Source: Olsenella sp. KH3B4 (GTDB lineage Bacteria > Actinomycetota > Coriobacteriia > Coriobacteriales > Atopobiaceae). From it: 64,000 bases of DNA. Shown in pieces: positions 52,533 to 62,005 of the stretch. The stretch's first letter is position 1. Each line of letters begins with the position of its first letter. Below the pieces are notes generated by a model. That model did not search any database. It saw only the letters and a list, made by a program, of their open reading frames with translations, and had not been told where the DNA came from. Position numbers and translations under genes: made by a program. The stretch covers positions 1 through 64,000 of the forward strand of contig FOHD01000006.1 in the NCBI GenBank assembly GCA_900111695.1. The letters are read 5' to 3'.

Positions 52533-53477
52533 CTAACCGGCCAGCCCCAGCACGCTAGCGTCGTGTGTCGCGCGCGGGCTCTGTCCAGCGTCCATTGACG
52601 CCTTGACGGTGCCCACGCACCGCCCCACCAGCGCCTCGGTGCCATCGAGAACTTCAAAGGAGGCGCTCGCAGTCCCGGTGTACTCCCCCGTCCCGGTGAC
52701 GACGACAAGCGCGCTTCCCACCACGTCATTGCCCACGCAGCTCACGGTGTAGTCTTTGCCCTCGGCAAGAGCTGCCCCACCGAGCGTGACCGTCACCTGT
52801 GGCGCTACCGCTTCTCCCGTGTACACGGCATCCTCAACCGTGACCGTGGCATTCTGAAGCGAGGCGGGCCCTGGCGACGCGACCGGGCTCGACACGTACC
52901 AGTAGGCGTTCGCGTTGGAGACGCGCACGCTCACGCACTCGTCAAGCGTCGAGGTGGCACCCGTAAGCGAGTCGTGGGCAATGAAGGCGCCGGTTTGCTC
53001 GTCGTAGCCCAGAAGCGTCACGGCATGCGGGTTACCCGTGCTCGCGTACAGCACGATGCCTGCGGGGTTCTCGTCAAGCAGGGCGAGAAGCTCGGCGGTT
53101 TTCTTCTCCACGGTCGACCCCGTGATATAGCCGTGCTCGACGGTGTAGGTGGCATCCTGCGTGCTGACCGAGAAGGCGAAGGGCAGACCGCCAGAAGACG
53201 GAATCGATGAGGTGGTAATCGAGCTCCAGCCCTGGTCGCCATTAAGCAACGCCGCCCTGCGAAGCATGTTGGTGGCTGCGTAGATGGTGCAGCGACCGGT
53301 GCTGCCGGGCTCGTTTACAAAGACGTCGTCGGCCAGGGTCTCGTCAAGCGTGGCGGCATGCGCCGAGCCAGCGCCCAGGGAGAGCGAGAGGAACGGTCCC
53401 AAAAGCAGGGCGATGCATGCGAGAAGCACGCGAGGGACGCCGGTACTGACAGGACGTCTGCCTGCAGCAAGGAACAT
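52533..53477 (-). CDS. Secreted papain-like (C39-type) domain protein with Ig-like repeat
   Basis: The 314-aa protein has an N-terminal signal peptide ending near AHA-A (cleavage after residue 41). Residues 60-200 look like a C39/papain-like peptidase: cysteine C63 in GRCTIYAATNMLRRAA, histidine H151 in NPHAVTLLGYDEQTG, and AHDSLTG after it. A bacterial Ig-like module (VTVEDAVYTGEAVAPQVTV to FEV, about 210-285) follows. No cell-wall sorting motif was seen. Activity is inferred, since the catalytic order C-H-D is present but the family is diverse. It precedes cysS. Confidence 0.65.
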   Translation of the reverse strand: MFLAAGRRPVSTGVPRVLLACIALLLGPFLSLSLGAGSAHAATLDETLADDVFVNEPGSTGRCTIYAATNMLRRAALLNGDQGWSSITTSSIPSSGGLPFAFSVSTQDATYTVEHGYITGSTVEKKTAELLALLDENPAGIVLYASTGNPHAVTLLGYDEQTGAFIAHDSLTGATSTLDECVSVRVSNANAYWYVSSPVASPGPASLQNATVTVEDAVYTGEAVAPQVTVTLGGAALAEGKDYTVSCVGNDVVGSALVVVTGTGEYTGTASASFEVLDGTEALVGRCVGTVKASMDAGQSPRATHDASVLGLAG

Positions 53478-53665
53478 ATGCGATTCCTTCCCGGCCGCGC
53501 GGGTTGGGGCAATATCGTTCTGTCGAAGTGCCTAATGCCAAAATCAAAATGCGGCGCGTGGTGCGATGGTGCGGTGTTTCAAGTGCGTGGTACATCGTGC
53601 GCGGCCTGTCCAGATGCGAGCGCCGAAACCACCAGTCCCGGCGCGCGCACGTAAGACAGGGTAAC

Positions 53666-53710
53666 CCCCTCTCGGTCCGGGCACACAAAGTGTGCGCAGA
53701 CTCTCCGAGA
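53666..53710. other. Bulged hairpin in the 280-bp gap between ispF and the secreted protein
   Basis: CCTCTCGG (53666-53673) pairs with CCGAGAGG (53703-53710), enclosing an inner GCACAC/GTGTGC hairpin (53679-53693). No T-tract on either strand. The rest of 53478-53757 shows no gene. Confidence 0.45.
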
Positions 53711-53757
53711 GGCCTGCACCCCATACCCATAGAACGCATACGAGTTGGAGGAGAAAT

Positions 53758-54240
53758 CTATGGCATAACCCTGTCGAGAAGAACCACGGCCCAGGCGGCA
53801 ATGCCCTCCTCGCGTCCCACAAACCCAAGGTGCTCGGTGGTTGTTGCCTTGACCCCCACCCGAGACACGTCAACCCCCATGGCGTTGGCCATGGTCTGAC
53901 GCATCTGCTCGCGGTAGGGCGCAAGCTTGGGCACCTGAGCAGCAACGGTGCAGTCTGCGTCGACAAGCGAGAAGCCCCGCTCCCGGGCAAGCCCCATCAC
54001 GCGCGAGAGCAGAACCATGGAATCTGCGCCCTCGTAGGCAGGGTCGGTGTCAGGAAAAAGCTCGCCGATGTCACCTGCGCGCATGGCACCCAGGATGGCA
54101 TCCATGAGGGCGTGGGCGAGCACGTCTGCGTCGGAGTGGCCCGCAAGGCCACACTCGCTGGGCACGGCAACGCCCCCCAGAACGAGCGGGCGCCCCTCGC
54201 AAAACGCGTGAACGTCAAAGCCATGTCCGATGCGAGTCAT
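53758..54240 (-). CDS. ispF: 2-C-methyl-D-erythritol 2,4-cyclodiphosphate synthase
   Basis: Fifth step of the MEP isoprenoid pathway. From ATG 54240 (GGAGGTGA upstream) the protein is 160 aa. Metal ligands lie in GHGFDVHAF (Asp, His) and the histidine of LAGHSDADVLAHALMDAILGA; GDIGELFPDTDP and the C-terminal KATTTEHLGFVGREEGIAA are diagnostic. It lies 77 bp after ispD, the usual ispDF pair. Confidence 0.96.
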   Translation of the reverse strand: MTRIGHGFDVHAFCEGRPLVLGGVAVPSECGLAGHSDADVLAHALMDAILGAMRAGDIGELFPDTDPAYEGADSMVLLSRVMGLARERGFSLVDADCTVAAQVPKLAPYREQMRQTMANAMGVDVSRVGVKATTTEHLGFVGREEGIAAWAVVLLDRVMP

Positions 54241-54317
54241 GCCCACTCACCTCCGAGGCGTGTGCCTGGTCGCTTGTCGTTGCTACGGTCTGGTGCAGCG
54301 TGAGTCATGTGCACGGC

Positions 54318-55082
54318 CTACGTGAGCAGTCGCTGCTCTAGCGCGGTGCAAGCAATCGCCAGATCCTCTGGCACGGTAACCTTGATGTTGTCTCGCGGAG
54401 AATCGTAGCAGCGGACCTTGCCGCCATGGCGCTCCACGAGGGAGGCGTCGTCGGTTCCCTGGTAGCCCTCCCAGGCAGCGGACTTGTACGCCGAGGTGAG
54501 CGCGCGGGTGCGGAATACCTGCGGCGTCTGCGCCGCCCAGTAGAAGGAGCGGTCTGGCGTAGCAATGATCACGCCGTCCTCGACGAGCTTGAGCGTGTCC
54601 ACCGAGCGCGTGGCGCAGATGGCGCCCGCAAGCTTGGGATCTTCTCGCACGCAGGCAATGACGCCCTCGATGACCTCGGTCTCGATGAGGGGGCGCGCCG
54701 CGTCGTGGACGGCCACGAAGTCAAAGCCGCGAGGCATGGCAGCCAGCCCGTGCGCAACGGACTGCTGCCTTGTGTCGCCAGATGCGGCAAGCGTGACAGG
54801 CGTGAGCAGGGTCACGCGAGAAAGGACTTCGTCGCGCACGGTATCCACGCGGTCCGGCGCACACACAACCACGATGTGGCCAATCGAGGGCGCGTGGTCA
54901 AAGGCGAGAAGGGGCCAGCACATAAGCGGAAGCCCGCAGAGGTCCACGAACTGCTTGCCGCGCGGGTCCCCAAAGCGCTCGCCTGTACCGCCGGCAACGA
55001 TAATCGCCACGGTATCCGGCCCCTTGCCCTCCTCGCCCACACGCTCAGCAACGGGCGAGGCGCATGTCTCTGGTGCGCTCAT
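54318..55082 (-). CDS. ispD: 2-C-methyl-D-erythritol 4-phosphate cytidylyltransferase
   Basis: Third step of the MEP pathway, joining CTP to MEP. The 254-aa protein from ATG 55082 has the nucleotide loop AIIVAGGTGERFG, GKQFVDLCGLPLMCWPL, VHDAARPLI with the catalytic aspartate region, and TPQVFRTRAL. Its ATG overlaps the disA stop (ATGA), so the genes are coupled. A GTG at 55097 is an alternative without a ribosome site. Confidence 0.95.
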   Translation of the reverse strand: MSAPETCASPVAERVGEEGKGPDTVAIIVAGGTGERFGDPRGKQFVDLCGLPLMCWPLLAFDHAPSIGHIVVVCAPDRVDTVRDEVLSRVTLLTPVTLAASGDTRQQSVAHGLAAMPRGFDFVAVHDAARPLIETEVIEGVIACVREDPKLAGAICATRSVDTLKLVEDGVIIATPDRSFYWAAQTPQVFRTRALTSAYKSAAWEGYQGTDDASLVERHGGKVRCYDSPRDNIKVTVPEDLAIACTALEQRLLT

Positions 55083-56155
55083 TCGCTCTGCCCCCACATG
55101 CGGTGGAGGCTATTGGCCAGGGCATCTGGGTTCTTGACGCCAATCTCGCCCAGCTTTGAGGAGTCGTCCTCGGCGGCCTCCAGGATCTCCTGGAGCGAAC
55201 CGTACTCGTCCACTATCTTATCGGCCATGCCCTCTCGCACCACGGAGACGCGCGAGAGCGTGCGCAGGCCAAGCGGGGTCATGATGGTGTCCTCGCCGTA
55301 GTCGTCGTAGCCCAGAATGCGCGCGACCACCTTGGGCGAACGCAGCTGCGGGTTGGCCATCTCGTGGAACTGCTTGCGGATGGCACGCGCGTGCTCCTCG
55401 GAGGAGTCTTTGGCATAGTCGCGAATCATGAGGTTGTAGGCCTCGTCCATGTCGCCCAAGAACTCCTCGCGCTGCATCTCGGTGACGCGGCCGGAAGTGC
55501 CCAGCTGGACGATGCAACGGTCAAGCTCATCCCCTGCGGACATGAGCACCTCGAACAGGTAGAAGATGTTCGTAATGTCGCCGAGCGTGACGAAGTTGTC
55601 CAGCTCCAGGCTCGTGAGGTGCTGCAGGCTGCGATCAAGCTGCGAGCGGGTGTTCTGCATGGCGGCGGTGAGCTGGTTCACGGTCGACATGATTTCGGCA
55701 ACGGGGCGCAGCTGGAAGCCGTGACCGTTCACATAGACGTTGACCACGGAGCGACGCTCGGAGACGGAGATGACCATGGCCTTGGTGAGCAGGCTCATGC
55801 GCGCCGCCGTGCGGTGGCGCGTACCCGTCTCGGTGGTGGGCAGCGACGGGTCGGGGTTGAGGTGGTAGTTGGCGCGCAGGATCTTGGTGAGGTCCTTGTC
55901 GACAATGACCGCGCCGTCCATCTTGCAGAGCTCGAACAGGCGGTTTGCAGTGAACGAGACGTCCATGGCAAAGCCGTCATCACCTGCGGCAAGCACGTTC
56001 TGGGTATCGCCAACGCAGATGAGGGCACCCAGGTGACCGGCGATGATCATGTCCAGGGCCACGCGCAGCGCCGTTCCCGGCGCCGTCATCTTGATGGCAC
56101 TGTCGATGCGCTGCTGGGTTGTGAGGGCCCCTTTGTCTAGCTCGGCAGGATCCAT
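55079..56155 (-). CDS. disA: Diadenylate cyclase DisA (c-di-AMP, DNA integrity)
   Basis: DisA makes cyclic di-AMP and scans DNA. The 358-aa protein from ATG 56155 (AAGGAGG upstream) has both cyclase motifs, DGA (in KMDGAVIVD) and RHR (GTRHRTAARMS), a helical spine, and the C-terminal helix-hairpin-helix DNA-binding domain (VVREGMADKIVDEYGSLQEIL). It overlaps ispD downstream. No c-di-AMP riboswitch was recognised near it. Confidence 0.96.
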   Translation of the reverse strand: MDPAELDKGALTTQQRIDSAIKMTAPGTALRVALDMIIAGHLGALICVGDTQNVLAAGDDGFAMDVSFTANRLFELCKMDGAVIVDKDLTKILRANYHLNPDPSLPTTETGTRHRTAARMSLLTKAMVISVSERRSVVNVYVNGHGFQLRPVAEIMSTVNQLTAAMQNTRSQLDRSLQHLTSLELDNFVTLGDITNIFYLFEVLMSAGDELDRCIVQLGTSGRVTEMQREEFLGDMDEAYNLMIRDYAKDSSEEHARAIRKQFHEMANPQLRSPKVVARILGYDDYGEDTIMTPLGLRTLSRVSVVREGMADKIVDEYGSLQEILEAAEDDSSKLGEIGVKNPDALANSLHRMWGQSE

Positions 56156-56173
56156 AGCGCCTCCTTGGGCAAG

Positions 56174-56196
56174 CCGGCCCGCACATGGCGGGCCGG
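56174..56196 (-). terminator. Hairpin between clpC and disA
   Basis: CCGGCCCGC and GCGGGCCGG pair perfectly over 9 bp with a 5-base loop. The following minus-strand bases (CTTGCCC) are not a good U-tract, so termination is uncertain. Confidence 0.4.
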
Positions 56197-56253
56197 ATGA
56201 AACTCGAACCACAGTATCAGTATATGACGAGCCGGAGCGCTTGAACGCCGTCC

Positions 56254-58851
56254 CTATGCGCCAGATGCGGCAAGCCCGCCTTCCTGCGGAGACGGATGCA
56301 CGCCAGGGTCCGTCGACCAGCGGTCACGCGCCGAGGGCAGCTCCATGTGCTCGTGCTTGCGCGGAGCGGGAATCTCGCCCGTGCCCTTGGAAAAGACAAG
56401 CTCGTCTCCCTTGGCATCCACCTCGATGATGTCGCCGCGCTGCCACTTGCCCTCCAGGAGCTCCTCCGAGAGCGGGTCCTCGATGAGCGTCTGGATGGCC
56501 CGACGCAGCGGGCGCGCCCCATAGATGGGATCGGTGCCGCGCTTGGCCACGAGGTCGCGGGCCGCGTCGGTGAGCTCGATCGACATGCCATTGGCGATGA
56601 GACGATCGCGCAGGTCGGAGACCATGAGCTCCACGATGCCGCGCAGCTGCTCGCCCGTAAGGGACTTGAAGACAACAATCTCGTCCACGCGGTTGAGGAA
56701 CTCGGGGCGGAAGAGCTTCTTGAGCTCGGAGGTCACGCGGCTCGTGATCTCCTTATCCGAGAGGCCCGAGGCGCCGGATGCCGAGAAGCCCATCGTGGTG
56801 GTCTGTGCGATGTCGCGCGCGCCAATGTTGGAGGTCATGATGATGACCGTGTTGGAGAAGTCCACGTGGCGACCCTGGCCATCGGTGAGCCTGCCCTCGT
56901 CCAGGATCTGGAGCAGGACGTTGAAGACGTCCGGGTGGGCCTTCTCGATCTCGTCGAAGAGGACCACCGAGTACGGACGCCTGCGAACGGCCTTGGTGAG
57001 CTCGCCGCCCTCGTCATAGCCCACATATCCCGGAGGGGCACCAACGAGCTTGGAGACCGTGTGCTTCTCCATGAACTCGGACATGTCGAAGGTAATGAGC
57101 GCGTCCTCGGAGCCAAAGAGGAACTCTGCGAGTGCCTTGGCGAGCTCGGTCTTGCCAACGCCCGACGGACCAAGGAAGATGAACGACCCACCGGGACGCC
57201 GCGGGTCCTTGAGGGGCGAGCGACTGCGCCTGATGGCGCGCGCGACCTTGGTCACGGCCTCGTCCTGGCCGATGACGCGCTGGTGGAGAACGTCCTCGCA
57301 ACGCAGCAGCTTGGACGCCTCGGCCTCGGTGAGGTTGGAGACAGGCACACCGGTGATGCTCGAGACCACGTCGGCAATGTCATTCTCGTCCACCGTGACC
57401 ACGTTCTTGGCGAGCTTCTCGCGCCAGGCGCTCTCGAGCTCGTCGCGCTTGGCGACAAGCTCCTTCTCCTGGTCGCGCAGGCGGGCGGCGTCCTCGAACT
57501 CCTGGGCGGCGGCGGCCTTGGCCTTCTCGTCCCTCACGCGGGCGAGGTCAGAGTCGACCTGGGCAATCTCGGGGGGCAGTGTGGTCTTGTGCACGCGCGT
57601 GCGCGCACCCGCCTCGTCGATAACGTCGATGGCCTTATCAGGGAGGAAACGGTCCTGAATGTAGCGGTCGGCAAGGGCGACGGCCGCCTTCAGGGCCGCC
57701 TCGGTGTAGTGGACGTGGTGGTGCTCCTCGTAGCGGCTCTGCAGCCCATGCAGGATCTCGAGGGCATCCTCGGGGCTAGGCTCGCCGATGTAGACCGGCT
57801 GGAACCTGCGCTCGAAGGCGGAGTCCTTCTCGATGTGCTTGCGGTACTCCTCGGCCGTAGTGGCGCCAATGACCTGGATCTCGCCACGCGAGAGAGGCGG
57901 CTTCAGAATGGATGCCGCATCAATGGAGCCCTCGGCCGAGCCCGCCCCGATGATCGTATGGATCTCGTCGATGAAGAGGATGTCGTTGGGGTTGTCCTCG
58001 AGCTCGGCGACAACCTTCTTCATGCGCTCCTCGAACTCGCCGCGGTACTTGGAACCCGCAACGAGCGACGCCACGTCGAGCGTCCAGATCTGCTTGCCAC
58101 GCAGGATGTCGGGCACGTTGCCGGCCGAGATGAGCTGCGCCAGGCCCTCAACGATGGCCGTCTTGCCAACGCCGGGGTCGCCCAGGATGAGCGGGTTGTT
58201 CTTCTGCCTGCGCGCAAGCACCTGCATGACGCGCTCAATCTCGCGGTCGCGATCGAGGACCGGGTCGAGCTTGCCCGACTCGGCAAGCTTGGTGAGGTTG
58301 CGACCGTACTTCTCGAGCATGGAGCCATCGTCCGAGGAAGGCTGGCCACCCATGCCCATGAAGGTACTGGGGTCCATACGAACCTCAGCCGCGGACTGGC
58401 CCTCCTCCTCGGTGCCCTTAGAGACAAGCTCGTTCACCGCGTTGCGCACGGCATCCCCAGAGACGCCCATGGCGCGCAGGGCGTCCATGGCGCGGCCGTT
58501 GCCCTCGGACACAATGCCCAGGAGCAGGTGCTCGGTGGCAATGTAGGTCTGGCCATGCGTCATGGTCTCGCGGTAGGCAGCCTCGAGCACGCGCTTGGTG
58601 CGAGGCGTGAAGGGGATATGGCCACCAGGGACGGGCTCGGTCTCGTCCTGGGAGAGCTGCTTTACCGTCGCGAGCGTCTCGTCGTATGTGACGTCGAGCT
58701 TTGCGAGCGCCTGCGCGGCAACGCCATCACCCTCCTTTATGAGGGCCAGGAGCAGGTGCTCCGTGCCCACGTACATCTGGCCGAGGTTTCTCGCCTCGTC
58801 CTGGGCCAGGCTCATGACCTTCCTCGCCCTGTCAGTGAATTTTTCGAACAT
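56254..58851 (-). CDS. clpC: ATP-dependent Clp protease ATPase ClpC
   Basis: A Hsp100 unfoldase of 865 aa that feeds ClpP and helps remove damaged proteins. It has the double N-domain ([20 protein letters not shown]), Walker [14 protein letters not shown] in the first AAA domain, the UVR-like middle coil ([20 protein letters not shown]), and [17 protein letters not shown] in the second. GFSASG carries the ClpP-type loop region. ATG 58851 is preferred because family sequence starts there. No ctsR, mcsA or mcsB gene stands in front of it. Confidence 0.96.
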   Translation of the reverse strand: MFEKFTDRARKVMSLAQDEARNLGQMYVGTEHLLLALIKEGDGVAAQALAKLDVTYDETLATVKQLSQDETEPVPGGHIPFTPRTKRVLEAAYRETMTHGQTYIATEHLLLGIVSEGNGRAMDALRAMGVSGDAVRNAVNELVSKGTEEEGQSAAEVRMDPSTFMGMGGQPSSDDGSMLEKYGRNLTKLAESGKLDPVLDRDREIERVMQVLARRQKNNPLILGDPGVGKTAIVEGLAQLISAGNVPDILRGKQIWTLDVASLVAGSKYRGEFEERMKKVVAELEDNPNDILFIDEIHTIIGAGSAEGSIDAASILKPPLSRGEIQVIGATTAEEYRKHIEKDSAFERRFQPVYIGEPSPEDALEILHGLQSRYEEHHHVHYTEAALKAAVALADRYIQDRFLPDKAIDVIDEAGARTRVHKTTLPPEIAQVDSDLARVRDEKAKAAAAQEFEDAARLRDQEKELVAKRDELESAWREKLAKNVVTVDENDIADVVSSITGVPVSNLTEAEASKLLRCEDVLHQRVIGQDEAVTKVARAIRRSRSPLKDPRRPGGSFIFLGPSGVGKTELAKALAEFLFGSEDALITFDMSEFMEKHTVSKLVGAPPGYVGYDEGGELTKAVRRRPYSVVLFDEIEKAHPDVFNVLLQILDEGRLTDGQGRHVDFSNTVIIMTSNIGARDIAQTTTMGFSASGASGLSDKEITSRVTSELKKLFRPEFLNRVDEIVVFKSLTGEQLRGIVELMVSDLRDRLIANGMSIELTDAARDLVAKRGTDPIYGARPLRRAIQTLIEDPLSEELLEGKWQRGDIIEVDAKGDELVFSKGTGEIPAPRKHEHMELPSARDRWSTDPGVHPSPQEGGLAASGA

Positions 58852-58884
58852 GCGCTGACGTCTCCTCAATGCCATGCGGGTCGA

Positions 58885-58915
58885 CAAGAAACGCGCGGGC
58901 CGGATGGCCCGCGCG
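58885..58915 (-). terminator. Terminator after lysS
   Basis: CGCGCGGGCC (58892-58901) pairs with GGCCCGCGCG (58906-58915) around GGAT; on the minus strand TTTCTTG follows. It lies between the lysS stop and the clpC start. Confidence 0.75.
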
Positions 58916-58998
58916 CAGGATTGCGTGCCCCGCGCCGTCTTCTTGGGTCTGTGTGTACCCACGCGCGGGAGCGGGCAAACACGCGGACAAAACGTACG

Positions 58999-61239
58999 CT
59001 ATTGCTCGGGGTGGCTCTTGAGCCACTCGTCGCGGTCCGGCGCGATGGCGCGCATGGCCTCAATCATGCTTGCAAACAGGTCATCGAGCTCCATGTCGTT
59101 AATCTCAGCGCCGTGGCGGATGACGTCGCGGCTGCAGCCGGCGGCAAAGCGCTTGTCCTTGAACTTCTTCTTGAGCGACTTGACCTCAAGGTCCATGACC
59201 GACTTGCTGGGACGCATGAGAACGGCAGCCTGGATGAGGCCGCTGAGCTCGTCGGCAGCAAAGAGCACGCGCTCCATCTTGGACTCGGGCTGGGGGAGTT
59301 CGGGGTTGTTGTCGGAGTTATGCGTCTGGATGGCGTGCACCAGCTCAGGCGTTCCGCCCTCGGCCTCGATGAGCTCGCCGGCCTTCACCGTGTGATTGAT
59401 CGGGTCCTGGAACTCCTCCCAGTCAAGATCGTGGAGAAGACCCACCTGGCCCCAGAAATCGACGTTTGCCGGGTCGTACTTCTCGGCGTAGTAGCGCATG
59501 AGACCCTCGAGGGTCTCGGCGTGCTGGATGTGGAAGGGGTCCTTGTTGTAGCGCTCGAGCAGAGCAAATGCCTGGTCGCGCGAAAGGCCGGTGGTGAGGG
59601 CGGGCGCCGCGGAGTCACGCGCGGCCTCGTTGGCGGCGCCGTTCTCGGCGTCGTCCGCAATCACGTCCACGGACGCGGCAGCGTTGTCGGTCTTCTCGGG
59701 AAGCTGCGAGGCGATGTCCGCACGGGTGACGACCTCGGGCTTCATCTGCGGGAAGAGCAGCACGTCGCGGATGGCGGGCTGGTCGCAGAAGAGCATGATC
59801 ATGCGGTCGATGCCGTAGCCAATGCCGCCCGCAGGGGGCATGCCGTACTCGAGCGCGCGCACGTAGTCGTAGTCGTAGCCCATGGCCTCGTCGTCGCCCA
59901 TACCCTTTGCCGCGACCTGCTCCGCAAAGCGGCCGGCCTGGTCGACGGGGTCATTGAGCTCGGAGAACGCGTTGGCGTACTCGTGGCCGCAAATCACAAG
60001 CTCGAAGCGGTCCGTGAGACGTGGATCGTCGGCCTTGCGCTTGGCGAGCGGGCTGACCTCCTCGGGGTAGTCGCAGACAAACGTGGGGTCCACCAGCGTG
60101 GACTCGCCCAGCTCGTCGTAAAGCTCGAAAAGGAGCTTGCCGGCGCCCCAGCCATCCTCGGCCTCGATGCCGTTCGCGCGGCAGAGCTCGCGCAGGTGCT
60201 CGATGGGGGTGTCCATGTCCACGTGCTCGCCCACCACCTGCGAGGCGACCTCCGAGAGGGGCACGGAGCGCCAGGTGCCGCTCATGTCCACCTGCTGACC
60301 CTGGTACGAGATGACCTCATGGCCCTCCTCGCAGCCGCACACCTCCCGTGCGATGGCCTTGAAGAGGCCCTCGGTGAGGCGCTTCATGCCGTCGAGGTCG
60401 GAATAGGCGCAGTACGCCTCCATCGAGGTGAACTCGGGGTTGTGCGTGAGGTCCATGCCCTCGTTGCGGAACTGGCGGCCAATCTCAAACACGCGCTCCA
60501 TGCCGCCCACAATGAGGCGCTTGAGCGGCAGCTCTGTGGCGATGCGCAGGTAGAAGTCACGGTCAAGGGCGTTGAAGTGCGTAACGAAGGGCTTCGCATT
60601 GGCGCCGCCGAGAATGGCGTGCATCATGGGGGTCTCAACCTCCATGTAGCCGTCGGCCTCCATGTAGCGGCGAATCAGGCTGATGATGGCGCTGCGCTTG
60701 CGGAACACGTCGCGGACCTCGGGGTTCATGATGAGGTCGACGTAACGCTGGCGGTAGCGCACCTCGCGGTCGGTGAGGCCGTGGAACTTCTCGGGCAGCG
60801 GGCGCAGGGACTTGGAGAGCAGCACGAGCTTGGTAGGCGCAATGGAGAGCTGACCGCGACGGGTACGCAGTACGCGGCCAGTGGCGTTAACGATGTCACC
60901 GAGGTCAAGCTGGCGGAGAAGCGCCCAGCCCTCCTCGCCGAGGTCATTCACGCGGCAGAAGAGCTGAATCTGGCCGGTGACGTCCTCGAGGACGATAAAG
61001 GCCACCTTGCCCTGACGGCGGAGCGCGCGGATGCGACCGGCAACAGAGACAACGTCTTGGGTGTCCTCGCCCTCGGGGAGGCTTGCGTAGTCCTTCTCGA
61101 GTTGGGCTGCATGGGCCGTGACCTCGCTTGCAATGGGATAGGGGTTCACGCCCGCATCGATGAGTGCCTGACGACGAGCGCGGCGCTGGGCTCTCTCGTC
61201 ATTGGTGTTGTTCTCGCCCATCTTGGTCTGGTCGGCCAT
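58999..61239 (-). CDS. lysS: Lysyl-tRNA synthetase fused to a C-terminal HD domain
   Basis: A class II LysRS from ATG 61239 (GAGGAG upstream). It has the OB anticodon domain, motif 2 (FRNEGMDLTHNPEFTSMEAY) and motif 3 (GGIGYGIDRMIMLF). The usual enzyme ends near residue 500; this one has 746 residues. The last 198 (about 549-746) form an HD phosphohydrolase-like domain: HIQH near 570-573, LLHDLDWEE with HD at 603-604, and THN near 640. A linker rich in Ala/Asn/Asp (about 515-548) joins them. A role in nucleotide or tRNA-related hydrolysis is possible but not known. Confidence 0.93.
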   Translation of the reverse strand: MADQTKMGENNTNDERAQRRARRQALIDAGVNPYPIASEVTAHAAQLEKDYASLPEGEDTQDVVSVAGRIRALRRQGKVAFIVLEDVTGQIQLFCRVNDLGEEGWALLRQLDLGDIVNATGRVLRTRRGQLSIAPTKLVLLSKSLRPLPEKFHGLTDREVRYRQRYVDLIMNPEVRDVFRKRSAIISLIRRYMEADGYMEVETPMMHAILGGANAKPFVTHFNALDRDFYLRIATELPLKRLIVGGMERVFEIGRQFRNEGMDLTHNPEFTSMEAYCAYSDLDGMKRLTEGLFKAIAREVCGCEEGHEVISYQGQQVDMSGTWRSVPLSEVASQVVGEHVDMDTPIEHLRELCRANGIEAEDGWGAGKLLFELYDELGESTLVDPTFVCDYPEEVSPLAKRKADDPRLTDRFELVICGHEYANAFSELNDPVDQAGRFAEQVAAKGMGDDEAMGYDYDYVRALEYGMPPAGGIGYGIDRMIMLFCDQPAIRDVLLFPQMKPEVVTRADIASQLPEKTDNAAASVDVIADDAENGAANEAARDSAAPALTTGLSRDQAFALLERYNKDPFHIQHAETLEGLMRYYAEKYDPANVDFWGQVGLLHDLDWEEFQDPINHTVKAGELIEAEGGTPELVHAIQTHNSDNNPELPQPESKMERVLFAADELSGLIQAAVLMRPSKSVMDLEVKSLKKKFKDKRFAAGCSRDVIRHGAEINDMELDDLFASMIEAMRAIAPDRDEWLKSHPEQ

Positions 61240-61347
61240 TACTGCTCCTCGTACTCGCGCGCGCCCGTCGGCGCGCATTGTCTTCTCGTGCCTGGCCGGC
61301 GTTTAGCGGCCACAGCGCAAACCATTGTACTGTAGCGTTTTGACGGA

Positions 61348-61376
61348 TGAGACAAAGGGACAGTCCCTTTGTCTCA
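61348..61376. repeat. 29-bp palindrome (copy 1) between lysS and greA
   Basis: TGAGACAAAGGGAC, a central A, then GTCCCTTTGTCTCA: perfect 14-bp arms. Copy 2 lies at 61440-61468 with a central T, and a half copy (TGAGACAAAGGG) at 61426-61437. Such sequences recur between genes in many Coriobacteriia and clostridia; that they are mobile or structural repeats is an inference. Confidence 0.75.
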
Positions 61377-61378
61377 CG

Positions 61379-61402
61379 AAAAGGCCCCTCCGGGGAGGGG
61401 CC
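61379..61402 (-). terminator. Terminator after greA
   Basis: Minus strand: GGCCCCTCC pairs with GGAGGGGCC (61402-61383), then TTTTCG. It lies between the two palindrome copies, about 75 bp past the greA stop. Confidence 0.7.
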
Positions 61403-61439
61403 CAAGTCGCTCTGTGCTCGCGGGATGAGACAAAGGGGA

Positions 61440-61468
61440 TGAGACAAAGGGACTGTCCCTTTGTCTCA
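61440..61468. repeat. 29-bp palindrome (copy 2), next to greA stop
   Basis: Same arms as copy 1 (TGAGACAAAGGGAC) with a central T; six bases separate it from the end of greA. The transcript of either strand would form a very stable hairpin. Confidence 0.75.
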
Positions 61469-61474
61469 CGGAGG

Positions 61475-61954
61475 TTAGCGAGTAATGTTCGCGATCGTGT
61501 AGCTCTTGGTCTTGCCGGCGGGCGTGGTGAACTCCACCTGGTCACCCTTGCCGCAGCCGATAAGTGCCTGGCCTGCGGGGGACTCGTTCGAAATCTTGTG
61601 CTCGAGCGAGTTGGTCTCGGTAGTGCCAACGATGGTGAACTTGGTCTTCTTGCCGCGCTCGTCCTCAAGCTCGACGGTGGTGCCAATGGAGACCCTAATG
61701 CCGCCGTGCTGCGCGTCAGCAACGACCCTTGCCACGGAGAGCGTCTGGCGAATCTCGGCAATCTTCGACTCGTTCTGCGACTGCTCCTCCTTGGCGGCAT
61801 CGTACTCGGAGTTCTCCGAGAGGTCGCCGAAGGAACGAGCCTCCTTCAGGCGCTCGACAATCTCGTCGCGAAGCTCGCCCTCGCGGTACGCAAGCTCGTC
61901 AACAAGCTTCTGGCGGCCTTCGGCGGTAAGAGTGATTTCCTTGCTGTTATCCAT
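61475..61954 (-). CDS. greA: Transcription elongation factor GreA
   Basis: GreA restarts stalled RNA polymerase by making it cut the backtracked RNA. The 159-aa protein begins with the coiled coil (ITLTAEGRQKLVDELAYREGE in family segments; acidic tip around DLSENSEYDAAKEEQ with the two key acidic residues) and ends with the FKBP-like domain (PAGQALIGCGKGDQVEFTTPAG). Convergent repeats and a terminator lie downstream. It is upstream of lysS on the same strand, an arrangement also seen in other Firmicutes and actinobacteria. Confidence 0.95.
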   Translation of the reverse strand: MDNSKEITLTAEGRQKLVDELAYREGELRDEIVERLKEARSFGDLSENSEYDAAKEEQSQNESKIAEIRQTLSVARVVADAQHGGIRVSIGTTVELEDERGKKTKFTIVGTTETNSLEHKISNESPAGQALIGCGKGDQVEFTTPAGKTKSYTIANITR

Positions 61955-62005
61955 GACCCTGCTTTCCTCGTAGTGCGTGGGAAGGACGTACCCTGGGCGC
62001 CTGGG

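Noticed and set aside
56296..61335. A 1,679-codon open frame on the plus strand opposite clpC and lysS
   Set aside because: It spans two well-supported genes and the gap between them; long antisense frames arise from GC-rich third codon positions. Product lacks any domain.
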